Shown here piece by piece: positions 1-7,250 of a stretch of DNA of 11,589 bases (position 1 is the first letter of the stretch; the number at the start of each line of letters is the position of its first letter). A program made the translations under genes and the position numbers. A model generated the notes under the pieces. It saw only the letters and a program-made list of their open reading frames with translations. It was not told the DNA's origin and searched no databases. Location of the stretch: positions 1 through 11,589 of the forward strand of contig JALGZO010000193.1 in the NCBI GenBank assembly GCA_025774865.1, written 5' to 3'. Source of the stretch: a bacterium (GTDB lineage: Bacteria; ARS69).

Positions 1-995
1 ATCCGCGCCACGAGGTAGGTGGGGTTGCATTGGAGCGCGTTCTCCATGTTGGCGATCGCTTCGTCGTTGCGGGCGGCGGCGTGGAGCAGCAGGCCACACT
101 GGTAGTGCAGGTCGGGGTATCCCGGTTCGAGGGACACCGCTCTCTCGAGATGATGCAGGGCCTCCGACACGATTCCCTGGGCCGAGAGCTCGTAGCCGAG
201 GGCGACGTGCGCTCGAAACCAATCGGGGTTGATCTGGACGGCTTCGGTCAACAACGGAAGCACCTCGGTCTGGCGACCGCTTCGGGAGAGGATCTCCACC
301 TTCTCGAGAAGAAACGCTGCACGATTCCCCTCGAAGAGAGCGGCGAGGGCGAAGAGGCGAAGCGCTTCCTCGGAATCTCCGGAAACGGACTCGATTCGCC
401 CCACCTTCTTCAGCAGATCGCAGAAACCGGGATTGACGAGTCCGGGGCGTCCGAGCTGAGCGATCCGGGTCTCGTCCACCGTGCCGCCCGAGGACAGTCG
501 GGCCACCTCGAAGAGTTCGTCGATCTTTCGATCTCTCGAGCGCATGACGGCCAACGTCTTCTCGAATGCTCTCGTATTGCCACTGGTCGCGTGGGTGATC
601 AGGAACACGAATCCGAGCGCCGGCGTGTCCGGCCCGTGACCCCGCTCCGGCGATCGGCATCGCAGGAAGTCGCGCACGAGTGAGAGCAGGCGAGCGAGAT
701 GGACGTCCCCGCTGCCCTCGTCCGGTTCGGACGGGTACCGGCGTGCCGGATCCGCGAGGACCGCCGCCCAGCATTCGTTCCAGTGCGCCCGCCAGTAAGA
801 GGGCTTCAGTTTGAATGCCGTCTGGAAGTCGGCGCGGGCGCCCTCGAAATCTCCGTGGAACGCGCGGATCAACCCCTGGTAGTTCCAGAGGTCGGGCCAC
901 CTCGGATGCACACGGAGTTCGTTACGGATGCCGCCCTGTAAAGACGCGACCTGAAGTTCGCTGAGGCAGACCGGCGTGGCCTCATGATCCTTCAT
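1..995 (-). CDS. TPR-repeat protein (partial, C-terminus beyond left edge)
   Basis: The visible 331 residues read without a stop from an ATG one base after the stop of the upstream gene, so the two are almost certainly co-translated. The protein begins MKDHEATPVCLSELQ and has no signal peptide or membrane segment, so it is probably cytosolic. TPR-like helical pairs are seen at about residues 34-67 (ending FQTAFKLKPSY) and, consecutively, at about 225-258, 259-292 and 293-326. These have the usual small/large/Pro pattern, as in ALHHLERAVSLEPGYPDLHY and NALQCNPTYL. The middle (about 100-220) is less repetitive and may be a degenerate solenoid. TPR domains act as protein-protein adaptors; the partner cannot be told from the sequence. 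The coupled BON-like gene is the natural candidate partner, by inference. The gene runs off the left edge, so its length and any C-terminal domain are unknown. Confidence 0.88.
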   Translation of the reverse strand, partial: MKDHEATPVCLSELQVASLQGGIRNELRVHPRWPDLWNYQGLIRAFHGDFEGARADFQTAFKLKPSYWRAHWNECWAAVLADPARRYPSEPDEGSGDVHLARLLSLVRDFLRCRSPERGHGPDTPALGFVFLITHATSGNTRAFEKTLAVMRSRDRKIDELFEVARLSSGGTVDETRIAQLGRPGLVNPGFCDLLKKVGRIESVSGDSEEALRLFALAALFEGNRAAFLLEKVEILSRSGRQTEVLPLLTEAVQINPDWFRAHVALGYELSAQGIVSEALHHLERAVSLEPGYPDLHYQCGLLLHAAARNDEAIANMENALQCNPTYLVAR

Positions 996-996
996 T

Positions 997-1308
997 TCAT
1001 ACTCCCGTCGCTGTCCACTTCCCCTGCGCCTTTCGAAAGTTCTCGAGTCGGAACACGACGTCGAGGACGAGGCCCTCGCGACGGACCTCCTTTTCGACGC
1101 GTGCAAGGAGCGCCGCGTCCTCGGCGTGCTCGTCCTGCCGCGAGCGGCCGTTCGCGTCGTCCCGCCTCGGCGGTCTGAACTTCTCGAAGCGCCCGTGAAA
1201 GTAGACGATTCGACCCACTGCCCCGTATCGAAGCGTCTTGGAGTCCACCCAGCAGCGGGACAGAACCTGACGTACGTAGGCGTTGATCCGGAAGTCTTCG
1301 ACGGACAT
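997..1308 (-). CDS. small BON-like domain protein
   Basis: A 103-residue protein starting MSVEDFRINAYVRQVLSRCW. The start is chosen because GGGAGAGG lies just upstream of this ATG. The frame stays open up to 1638, but that extension looks non-coding and lies in the divergent intergenic region. An N-terminal helix (about 7-20) is followed by a strand/turn/strand (GRIVYFHGRFEKF, 32-44), a charged linker (45-63, rich in R, D and N), a helix (65-78) and a closing strand (VLDVVFRLENF, 81-91). This alpha-beta-beta-alpha-beta order, with a short hydrophobic strand leading to 'hGRF', resembles BON domains, which usually read 'V.L.G.V' at that point. The match is by pattern only. There is no signal peptide, unlike periplasmic OsmY-type BON proteins. 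It is first in an operon with the TPR gene (gap one base). Function unknown; it may be a partner or regulator of the TPR protein. Confidence 0.72.
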   Translation of the reverse strand: MSVEDFRINAYVRQVLSRCWVDSKTLRYGAVGRIVYFHGRFEKFRPPRRDDANGRSRQDEHAEDAALLARVEKEVRREGLVLDVVFRLENFRKAQGKWTATGV

Positions 1309-1555
1309 GGCCTCTCCCGCCCGAGATGGCTCCTCTCCTGACCTGATTACGGAGGGGCGTAGCTCGCCCTTGAGACGCGATTCGTCAGCCGTGGATGCGC
1401 GGGCTTGGCAAGGCTTTGCAGATTCTTGTCGCTTCTCATGGGTCGGGTCCCAAGGATTGGCCACTTCCCCCCTTCGATCTGGTAGTGTTTTCTTGAGCTT
1501 GCTGTCCTGGTTTTCAGCGATCGTGCGGCCTCTTTGCATCAAGCTGAGACATCTG

Positions 1556-3820
1556 GTGAGGCTGGTCTTGCACTCTCCTCGATTGACGTCCGTACTGACA
1601 TTCGTGGCATTCGGTTGCGTTCTCGGAACGGCCGGCACCGCCGTGGCGCACGCATCCGTGCCGAAGCCGGGATCTTTCGAGCTCGCAGTCGTGGATGCGG
1701 AAACGGGAGAGCCGGTACCTTTCGCGAATTTCGTCCGGACCGACGGATCGCCCGGGACCCTCGCCGGCGCGGACGGCCTGCTCCGCGTCTCCGTTCCCGC
1801 CCCCGCGACCTGTCGCGGCTTCGTCTCCCATGTCTCCTACGAGTCGTCGGCGGAGTTCGAGATCGAGATCGCGGCGGGGGAGACCGCGCGCTTTCGCCTC
1901 GCGCTCCGTCCGGCCGTTCACGAGATTCCGTCCGTCGAGATACGGGCGAAGCACCTTCCGCTCTCGCGAGAGGCGGCGGGCGCGAGAACCGTGAAGGCGG
2001 AAGACGTGTCGTCGCTTCCCAATCCGGCCGACGATGTCTTTCGGATGATGAGGCATCTACCCGGCGTTTCGACGGATGATGTCGGTGGCGAGTTCTACGT
2101 GCGGGGCGGATCGATGGACGAGACCCTCGTGCGAATCGACGGGCTCGAGGTCCGCCACCTCTTCCACGGGCGGGAGTTCCGCGGCGTCACGGGGATCCTC
2201 CCGTTCAGTGTCGTGGACCAGATGGACGTCTACACGGGCGGCTTTCCCGCGAGCTACGGCGGCCGGCTCTCCGGCGTGATCGATCTCGATCTGCGCTCCG
2301 ACGGCGAACCGGGACTCCACGGTCTCGCTGGCGCGGACGGCGTATCCGCCCGAGTGCTCACGGAGTACAACAGCGAACCGGCGTCCGTCTTGCTCTCGGT
2401 CCGCGAGGGCTACCTGGATCGCGTACTGACGGCGGTCCAAGGGGAGGCGGTGATCCAGCCGGCCTATCGCGATCTCCTGCTCCGGTCGGTGTGGCGTCCG
2501 AACGCGGTACGCACGCTCTCGCTCAACTACCTGCGTTCGGAGGACCATCTCCTGTACGACGACGGCGTCCCGACTCACTACATCGACACGGACTATCTCG
2601 ACCACTATCTATGGGCTTCGGGGCGGATCCTGCTGTCGCGGGGATTCAGCCTCCGGGGCACCGCGTATGGTGCGTGGTCTCACCAGGACCGTGTGATCGA
2701 CGCCTACGGCCGGGATGACCGGGATTCGAACCGTGCCGGCGGACGCGTCGAGGTGAGCTTCTCGGCTCGGGACCGGCACCTCGTGACCATCGGAGGTCAA
2801 CTGGATCGCGAATGGGGATCCTACAGTCTGCTCAGCCGTGAAATCGTCAGCGCCACCGCCGACGGTGATGTGCGAACGACCTCACTGTACGAGGATGGCG
2901 GACCCTTCGATCGAACGCAACTCGCGCTGTTCGCCCAGAACGAATGGAGCCCGTTCTCCCGCCTCGGCCTGAACCTCGGGTTTCGAGCGTCGCGCGACGC
3001 ATTCGCGGGCACCCTCCGCATCGATCCTCGGCTGTCGGCGGCTCTGCAGCTCGACGGGGACGTCACGGTACGGGGTGCCTGGGGCCGGTACGACCAGGAC
3101 CCGGAGCTCAAGCTCGATCCGACGGGGACGCAAGCGGTGCCAGGCCAGCGAGCGGCCCGAGCCCGTCACATCATCCTCGGCGTCGAGAAGGCGATTGGCT
3201 CCGTGCGGGTCGGTCTCGACGTCTACGACAAAGACCTCCGGCAGCTCGACGAGATTATCTCGAGAACGATCAACGGTGAGATCGAGCACCACGAGATCAC
3301 GCGCGGGCGGGCCCGCGGACTCGAGATCTTCGTGCAGCGGGGTAGCAATAGCTCGAACTGGTGGCTCGCCTACTCGCTCGGTCGCTCGCAATGGGGCAAC
3401 GAGGAGCGCACCTTCATTCGCGATTTCGATCGGCTCCACTCGTTCTCTCTGGCGAACACGTTCCGGATCTCCTCCGACTGGGACGTCGGCATGTCGTACA
3501 CGTTCCACAGCGGTACCCCGTACACGGAGCAGAGCTGGGCTCAGCAAATCGAGACGGGCGAGTGGGCTCTCAGCGAGGGCTTCCCGAACGGTTCGCGCCT
3601 TCCCGCGTACCAACGCTTCGACGCCCGCATCCGACGACACTTCCGATTCGATCGCTGGGAAATGTCGGTCTACGCAGAAGCGCTGAATCTGACGAACCAT
3701 GACAACGTGATCTGGTACTCGTGGGGGTTCCGCGACGTGGAAGGCGGTCGCGTCCCGCATCGCGTCACGCGCACCGGGATGCCGAGCGTCCCGTCGGTGG
3801 GGCTCGAGGTCCGCTTCTAA
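1556..3820 (+). CDS. TonB-dependent outer-membrane receptor with carboxypeptidase-regulatory-like N-domain
   Basis: An outer-membrane beta-barrel that would import a ligand using energy from TonB/ExbBD. From a GTG at 1556 it is 754 residues. A signal peptide (MRLVLHSPRL..., hydrophobic core about 12-28) ends AVAHA, giving likely cleavage near residue 33. Residues 41-118 form a small beta-sandwich of the CarboxypepD_reg type (FELAVVDAETGEPVPFANF), typical of Bacteroidetes-type receptors. The plug covers about 130-250, with YVRGGSMDETLVRIDG and VYTGGFPASYGGRLSGVIDL. The remainder alternates aromatic and polar residues as in a barrel and ends VPSVGLEVRF, with the terminal Phe expected for BAM insertion. 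The start is uncertain: a TTG at 1568 has a better ribosome site (GTGAGG), and the frame is open back to 1283. No SusD-like partner is next to it, and the substrate is unknown. It is convergent with the UDG-like gene, sharing the bases of both stop codons. Confidence 0.9.
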   Translation: MRLVLHSPRLTSVLTFVAFGCVLGTAGTAVAHASVPKPGSFELAVVDAETGEPVPFANFVRTDGSPGTLAGADGLLRVSVPAPATCRGFVSHVSYESSAEFEIEIAAGETARFRLALRPAVHEIPSVEIRAKHLPLSREAAGARTVKAEDVSSLPNPADDVFRMMRHLPGVSTDDVGGEFYVRGGSMDETLVRIDGLEVRHLFHGREFRGVTGILPFSVVDQMDVYTGGFPASYGGRLSGVIDLDLRSDGEPGLHGLAGADGVSARVLTEYNSEPASVLLSVREGYLDRVLTAVQGEAVIQPAYRDLLLRSVWRPNAVRTLSLNYLRSEDHLLYDDGVPTHYIDTDYLDHYLWASGRILLSRGFSLRGTAYGAWSHQDRVIDAYGRDDRDSNRAGGRVEVSFSARDRHLVTIGGQLDREWGSYSLLSREIVSATADGDVRTTSLYEDGGPFDRTQLALFAQNEWSPFSRLGLNLGFRASRDAFAGTLRIDPRLSAALQLDGDVTVRGAWGRYDQDPELKLDPTGTQAVPGQRAARARHIILGVEKAIGSVRVGLDVYDKDLRQLDEIISRTINGEIEHHEITRGRARGLEIFVQRGSNSSNWWLAYSLGRSQWGNEERTFIRDFDRLHSFSLANTFRISSDWDVGMSYTFHSGTPYTEQSWAQQIETGEWALSEGFPNGSRLPAYQRFDARIRRHFRFDRWEMSVYAEALNLTNHDNVIWYSWGFRDVEGGRVPHRVTRTGMPSVPSVGLEVRF

Positions 3821-4461
3821 CCCCGCCGGCGCCGCGGTTTCGAGCCGCGCTCCCCGTTCTCGATCCACTGCCACAGACGTCCGAGCGCTCGCCAGTCGAG
3901 CCGTTGATCAGGTTCGGGGCGCGTCACCCGCGCCCGGATCGTCGTGTGGTAGAGCGGATGGACGTACGTGCTCCCCGCGCAGACCGTGCGTCCGATGTCC
4001 TGGGGGAACCGGAGCCCACGGATGTCTTCGCAGTCGCGGAATGCCCAGCGCAGCGCACCCAGCGCCCTCCCGCCGAGCGTCACGATCAGCCGCGGTTCGA
4101 TCGCCTCCACCAGCTGCCGCAACCAGACAGAGCACTCCTTCGTGCACACCGACGCCGGGACCGCGGCCTCGATCGCCGGCGATACCGGCCGACAGAGATT
4201 GGCCGCCCCGATCGCGACTTCGTCCCGCGGGATACCTGCATCCTCCAGGAGCGAGCGGAGGAAGAGCGTCCCCGCGTCTTCGTGGCCGAGCCCGAGCCGC
4301 TGGTCGGAGGCGAGTGCGTCCCGGGTCGGCCGCTCCCCGAGCACCAGCACGCGGCCCCGGCGCCTCGGGCGGCCGAAGCGGGCCGGGAGACGGGGCTCCG
4401 GCCCGTAGCACCGCTCGCAGAGCGCGATCTCCGACTCGAGCCGCGCGAGTTCCGCCCTCAC
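3817..4461 (-). CDS. uracil-DNA glycosylase superfamily protein (family 4-like, Fe-S)
   Basis: A 214-residue protein starting at a GTG whose last bases form the TGA of the upstream 78-residue ORF (GTGA overlap, translational coupling). Residues 15-18 are CERC; further cysteines at 90 (AANLCRP) and 110 (CTKECSVWL) sit where family 4 UDGs place the other two ligands of a 4Fe-4S cluster. RVLVLGERP (37-45) occupies the 'GEAPG' position, EDAGTLFLRSLLEDAGI (61-77) matches the GKLL...LL..AGI stretch, PRLIVTLGGRAL (123-134) is the characteristic core strand, and VHPLYHT (167-173) is in the place of the HPS/HPA motif. Such enzymes excise uracil from DNA in base-excision repair. The first motif is GERPT instead of GEAPG, so substrate or even activity may differ. 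The C-terminus is Arg-rich (SKPRRRRG). It is last in a group with the aldo/keto reductase and the small protein. Confidence 0.8.
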   Translation of the reverse strand: MRAELARLESEIALCERCYGPEPRLPARFGRPRRRGRVLVLGERPTRDALASDQRLGLGHEDAGTLFLRSLLEDAGIPRDEVAIGAANLCRPVSPAIEAAVPASVCTKECSVWLRQLVEAIEPRLIVTLGGRALGALRWAFRDCEDIRGLRFPQDIGRTVCAGSTYVHPLYHTTIRARVTRPEPDQRLDWRALGRLWQWIENGERGSKPRRRRG

Positions 4462-4694
4462 CCGGATCGGGAATTCGGAGCGCGACGGGCGGCTCCCTCG
4501 CCGTCCTCGCCCCAGGCCGGGAAGTGCATCCCGCCAGCCAGATCCAGCTCCAGCGCAATCCATTGGTCGAGCCGAGCGATTCGATGGGCCAGCGGTTCCG
4601 GCGGCCCTTTGACGAGCTCGCGAGGGAAGCTCAATCCGAGCGAGGCGATGGCACGCCGCCGGGAAGCGAAGAGACGGGTGAGCGATCTTCCCAT
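4458..4694 (-). CDS. uncharacterised 78-residue protein coupled to the UDG-like gene
   Basis: I do not recognise this protein. It begins MGRSLTRLFASRRRAIASLG and is called a gene for two reasons. A strong ribosome site (AGGAGAAGG, about seven bases before the ATG) precedes it, and its TGA overlaps the GTG start of the UDG-like gene, a classic coupled arrangement. The N-terminal 20 residues form a basic, amphipathic stretch (R-rich, FASRRRA). Residues 21-45 contain FPRELVKGPPEPLAHRIARL, and about 34-54 could form a helix ending LDQWIALELDLAGG; the tail is Gly/Glu/Arg-rich and probably disordered. No cysteine pair, signal peptide or membrane segment is present. The basic N-terminus could contact nucleic acid or the neighbouring protein, which is inference. 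The same frame stays open far upstream, antisense to nothing and inside the reductase gene in another frame; that part is not coding. Confidence 0.68.
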   Translation of the reverse strand: MGRSLTRLFASRRRAIASLGLSFPRELVKGPPEPLAHRIARLDQWIALELDLAGGMHFPAWGEDGEGAARRAPNSRSG

Positions 4695-4855
4695 GGTTCC
4701 TTCTCCTAGCGGGGAGTAACTCGTGTTGCGGGGAACCGTCACCGGGGGTTGCGTCCGGTCGGCGGGAGCGGCCGAATGACACCCTCGGCCTCTTCCGTCG
4801 CGGGGGGAATCGAGCTTGCAGGAGGTGTGCCGAAACCGAGAGGGTGGCCGTCCTT

Positions 4856-5836
4856 TCAAGGAGTGGACAGCACCGTCTCGATCTCGCGGACGAGTGCGGC
4901 CTCGAGGCTCACTCCGGCTGCCTGCACGTTGTCCACGATCTGCTCCGGTCGGCTGGCGCCGACGATCGCCGAGGCGACGTTCGTCCGGCGCAGCACCCAG
5001 GCGAGTGCGAGCACCGGAAGCGACATCCCCGCGTCGTCGGCCACCGCGGCCAGCCGTTCGACCCGCGCGTGGTTGCCGTCCGTCATCTTCTCCTGGAGGA
5101 ACCGTCCGTAGGTCTCGCTCTCCGCGCGTGAGCCCTTCGGGATGCGACCGCCGGCGTACTTGCCGGTCAAGAGCCCTTCCGCCAACGGGCTGAATACCAG
5201 CTGACCCAGTCCTTCCCGTTCGCAGAGAGGAAGCACGCTCTCTTCGACGGACCGTTCGAGCATGCTGTACGGTGGTTGGTTGGAGATCGGACGGGCGGCT
5301 CCGGTGGCGTCCGCGATGCGAAGCGCCTCGACGATCTGATCGGCGCTCCACAGCGACACTCCCCAGTAGAGCGTCTTCCCCTGACGGACGAGATCGTCCA
5401 TCGCACGAACGGTCTCTTCCACCGGCACCGTGTCGTCGAAGCGGTGACACTGAAAGATGTCGACGTAATCGGTGCCGAGCCGGCGCAGGCTCTTGTGCAG
5501 GGACTCGAAGAGATGCTTTCGCGACAGGCCGCGGTCGTTGGGATTGTCCGACATCCGGAAGTAGGCTTTCGTCGCGATGACGAGGTCGGAACGCTGGTAG
5601 TCCGCGATCACCGTGGCGAGAAGGGACTCGGCCTTGCCGGCGGCGTAGACGTCGGCGGTGTCCAGGAACGTCACGCCGCACTCGATCGCGGTGCGGATGC
5701 ATTCCTTCGCCACGTCGTCGTGGACGCCGCCTCCGTAAGTGAGCCAGCTCCCCAGCGCGATCTCGCTCACGACGAGACCAGAGGTGCCGACTCGACGGTA
5801 GGCCATCGAGGGCCCGGAGTCGTCCTTCTCGGCCAT
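4856..5836 (-). CDS. aldo/keto reductase (Kv-beta/AKR6-like)
   Basis: A 326-residue NADPH-dependent oxidoreductase of the (alpha/beta)8-barrel aldo/keto reductase superfamily, reducing carbonyl compounds in the cytosol; the substrate cannot be predicted. The ATG is chosen because GGAGGAGCG precedes it directly; an inner Met at residue 11 has no such site. The N-terminus YRRVGTSGLVVSEIALGSWL and the presence of TYGGG are typical of the potassium-channel beta-subunit-like branch. The catalytic tetrad is complete: D59 and Y64 in LDTADVY, K90 in IATKAY, H131 in FQCHRFDD. The cofactor-binding segment SPLAEGLLTGKY is at about 216-227, and the C-terminal IVGASRPEQIVDN (291-303) is the usual adenosine-phosphate site. 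The downstream small gene starts 161 bases after the stop, so they may form one transcript, but a separate promoter there cannot be excluded. Confidence 0.95.
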   Translation of the reverse strand: MAEKDDSGPSMAYRRVGTSGLVVSEIALGSWLTYGGGVHDDVAKECIRTAIECGVTFLDTADVYAAGKAESLLATVIADYQRSDLVIATKAYFRMSDNPNDRGLSRKHLFESLHKSLRRLGTDYVDIFQCHRFDDTVPVEETVRAMDDLVRQGKTLYWGVSLWSADQIVEALRIADATGAARPISNQPPYSMLERSVEESVLPLCEREGLGQLVFSPLAEGLLTGKYAGGRIPKGSRAESETYGRFLQEKMTDGNHARVERLAAVADDAGMSLPVLALAWVLRRTNVASAIVGASRPEQIVDNVQAAGVSLEAALVREIETVLSTP

Positions 5837-5930
5837 CGCTCCTCCGTGGCGCCCCGACCGACCCCGGGGCGGGGAAGGGAGACTATGCGTTTTGGCCCCG
5901 ATTGCCCACCGGTTGTGAGATCCTGATCCC

Positions 5931-7250
5931 ATGAGCGAAGAGACGAAGCAAGAGAGCGTGCAGGTGACGGTCGGGACGCCCGTGGCGGGCGGACGGTGCC
6001 TCGCGAGGGTGGATGGGAAAGTGCTTCTCGTCGCGGGGTCTCTGCCCGGCGAGACGGTGCGGGTCCGGATCACGCGGAGCGAGAAGAGCTGGGCCGAGGG
6101 TGAGGTCGTCGAAGTGGTGGAGGCGCACCCTCGCCGCCGGGATCCCCCGTGCCCTCACGCCTCCGAGTGCGGCGGTTGCGACTTCCAGCACGCTGAGCGG
6201 GATCTCCAGCTCGCGATGAAACGGAGCATCGTGCTCGACGCGTTCTCGCGGATCGGACGCTTGGATGTCGGAGATCTCCTGGAGGGGCCGGAGGCGGTCG
6301 GGCCGGAGTTCGGAGGTCGGAACCGTATCCGGCTGTCGTGCGATTCCCTCGGGCGGCCCGGGCTGCGTCGACGCGCCTCCCACCACGTCGTTCCCATCGA
6401 CGATTGTCTCCTCGTGCAATCCGAGCTCCGCGACACGATTCTACCGTGGATCCGAATGCTGCCTCCCTGGAAGCGAGCCACCCTGCGCTTCGATTCGGCC
6501 GGCGACTGCTTCGCGCTGTTCGAAACCGGGGATCCACCCGTCGAGAAGGATCGCCGGCGCTACGGCAAGATCACCGCGAGCTCCGATCGTCCGGATCGGG
6601 TCGTCGGGCTGCTCGCCGATCGCGTGCCGCTCGGAGGTCGCCGGGACCTGCGCTTCCGGATCCGGGGCTTCGAGCTGCGGGCCGACGCGACGTCGTTCTT
6701 CCAGGTGAACCCGGCCGGCACGGACGAGTTGGTGCACGTCGTCGACGAACTCCTCGGCTCCGATCGTCGCGGTCAGCTCGTGGACCTGTACGCCGGCGTG
6801 GGGCTCTTCGCGGTCTGCTTCGGGCGGGAGTTCGATCGTGTCGTGGCCGCGGACGCCGACCGACGAACCGCCCGGCACCTGAAGCACAACCTGCGCCGGA
6901 ACGGTGTTCGCGCGGAAACCCGGGCGGAGCCGGCGGAGGTCACGCTGCGCACCACTCCCGGCGCCGACCCGGAGACCGTGATCCTCGATCCGCCCCGCAT
7001 CGGTCTCGCGAAGGAGGTCCGGGCGGCGCTCATCGCCCGGCGGCCGCGACGAATCGTATCGGTTTCGTGCGATCCCGCGACCGGGGCCCGGGACGTCGCC
7101 GCGCTGGTGCAGGCGGGCTGGGAGCTGAAGCGACTCGTCGCGATCGACATGTTCCCGGTGACGGCCCACCTCGAGACGGCGGCGCTCTTGGAGCTCACCC
7201 CCGAGGTCGCGGCCGCAGAGGCCGCAACGGCGATCAGCGAACCCGAGTGA
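5931..7250 (+). CDS. rlmD: 23S rRNA (uracil-5-)-methyltransferase, RlmD/RumA family
   Basis: A 439-residue SAM-dependent enzyme making 5-methyluridine in RNA, most likely 23S rRNA. Residues about 9-64 form a TRAM-type beta domain. Cysteines 74, 80 and 83 (CPHASECGGC) with C159 (IDDCLL) are the four ligands of the family's 4Fe-4S cluster. FFQVNP (256-261) and LVDLYAGVGLFAV (283-295) form the RNA and SAM pocket; DPPRIGL (353-359) is motif IV. C380 in VSVSCDPATGARD is the nucleophile and E415 in HLETAALLEL the general base, so all catalytic residues are present. The exact target (RlmD, RlmC/RlmCD or TrmA-like) cannot be fixed from motifs; the Fe-S ligands favour RlmD or RlmCD over TrmA. The ribosome site is weak (GTGAGATC upstream). 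It is divergent from the aldo/keto reductase (94-base gap), and its last 17 bases overlap the convergent BNR gene. Confidence 0.92.
   Translation: MSEETKQESVQVTVGTPVAGGRCLARVDGKVLLVAGSLPGETVRVRITRSEKSWAEGEVVEVVEAHPRRRDPPCPHASECGGCDFQHAERDLQLAMKRSIVLDAFSRIGRLDVGDLLEGPEAVGPEFGGRNRIRLSCDSLGRPGLRRRASHHVVPIDDCLLVQSELRDTILPWIRMLPPWKRATLRFDSAGDCFALFETGDPPVEKDRRRYGKITASSDRPDRVVGLLADRVPLGGRRDLRFRIRGFELRADATSFFQVNPAGTDELVHVVDELLGSDRRGQLVDLYAGVGLFAVCFGREFDRVVAADADRRTARHLKHNLRRNGVRAETRAEPAEVTLRTTPGADPETVILDPPRIGLAKEVRAALIARRPRRIVSVSCDPATGARDVAALVQAGWELKRLVAIDMFPVTAHLETAALLELTPEVAAAEAATAISEPE

Noticed and set aside
1309-1638. N-terminal extension of the BON-like ORF
   Set aside because: A good ribosome site supports the ATG at 1308; the extension has low-complexity, non-conserved composition and lies across the divergent intergenic region and the receptor signal peptide.
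2882-3874. 330-codon open frame on the minus strand
   Set aside because: Antisense to the TonB receptor barrel; no recognisable motif and composition typical of a shadow frame.
3721-4719. 332-codon open frame on the plus strand
   Set aside because: Antisense to the UDG-like gene and the small coupled gene; Arg/Pro-rich without domain features.
4770-4790. GGCCGA/TCGGCC hairpin between the reductase and the 78-residue gene
   Set aside because: Six base pairs only and no T-run on either strand, so I would not call it a terminator.
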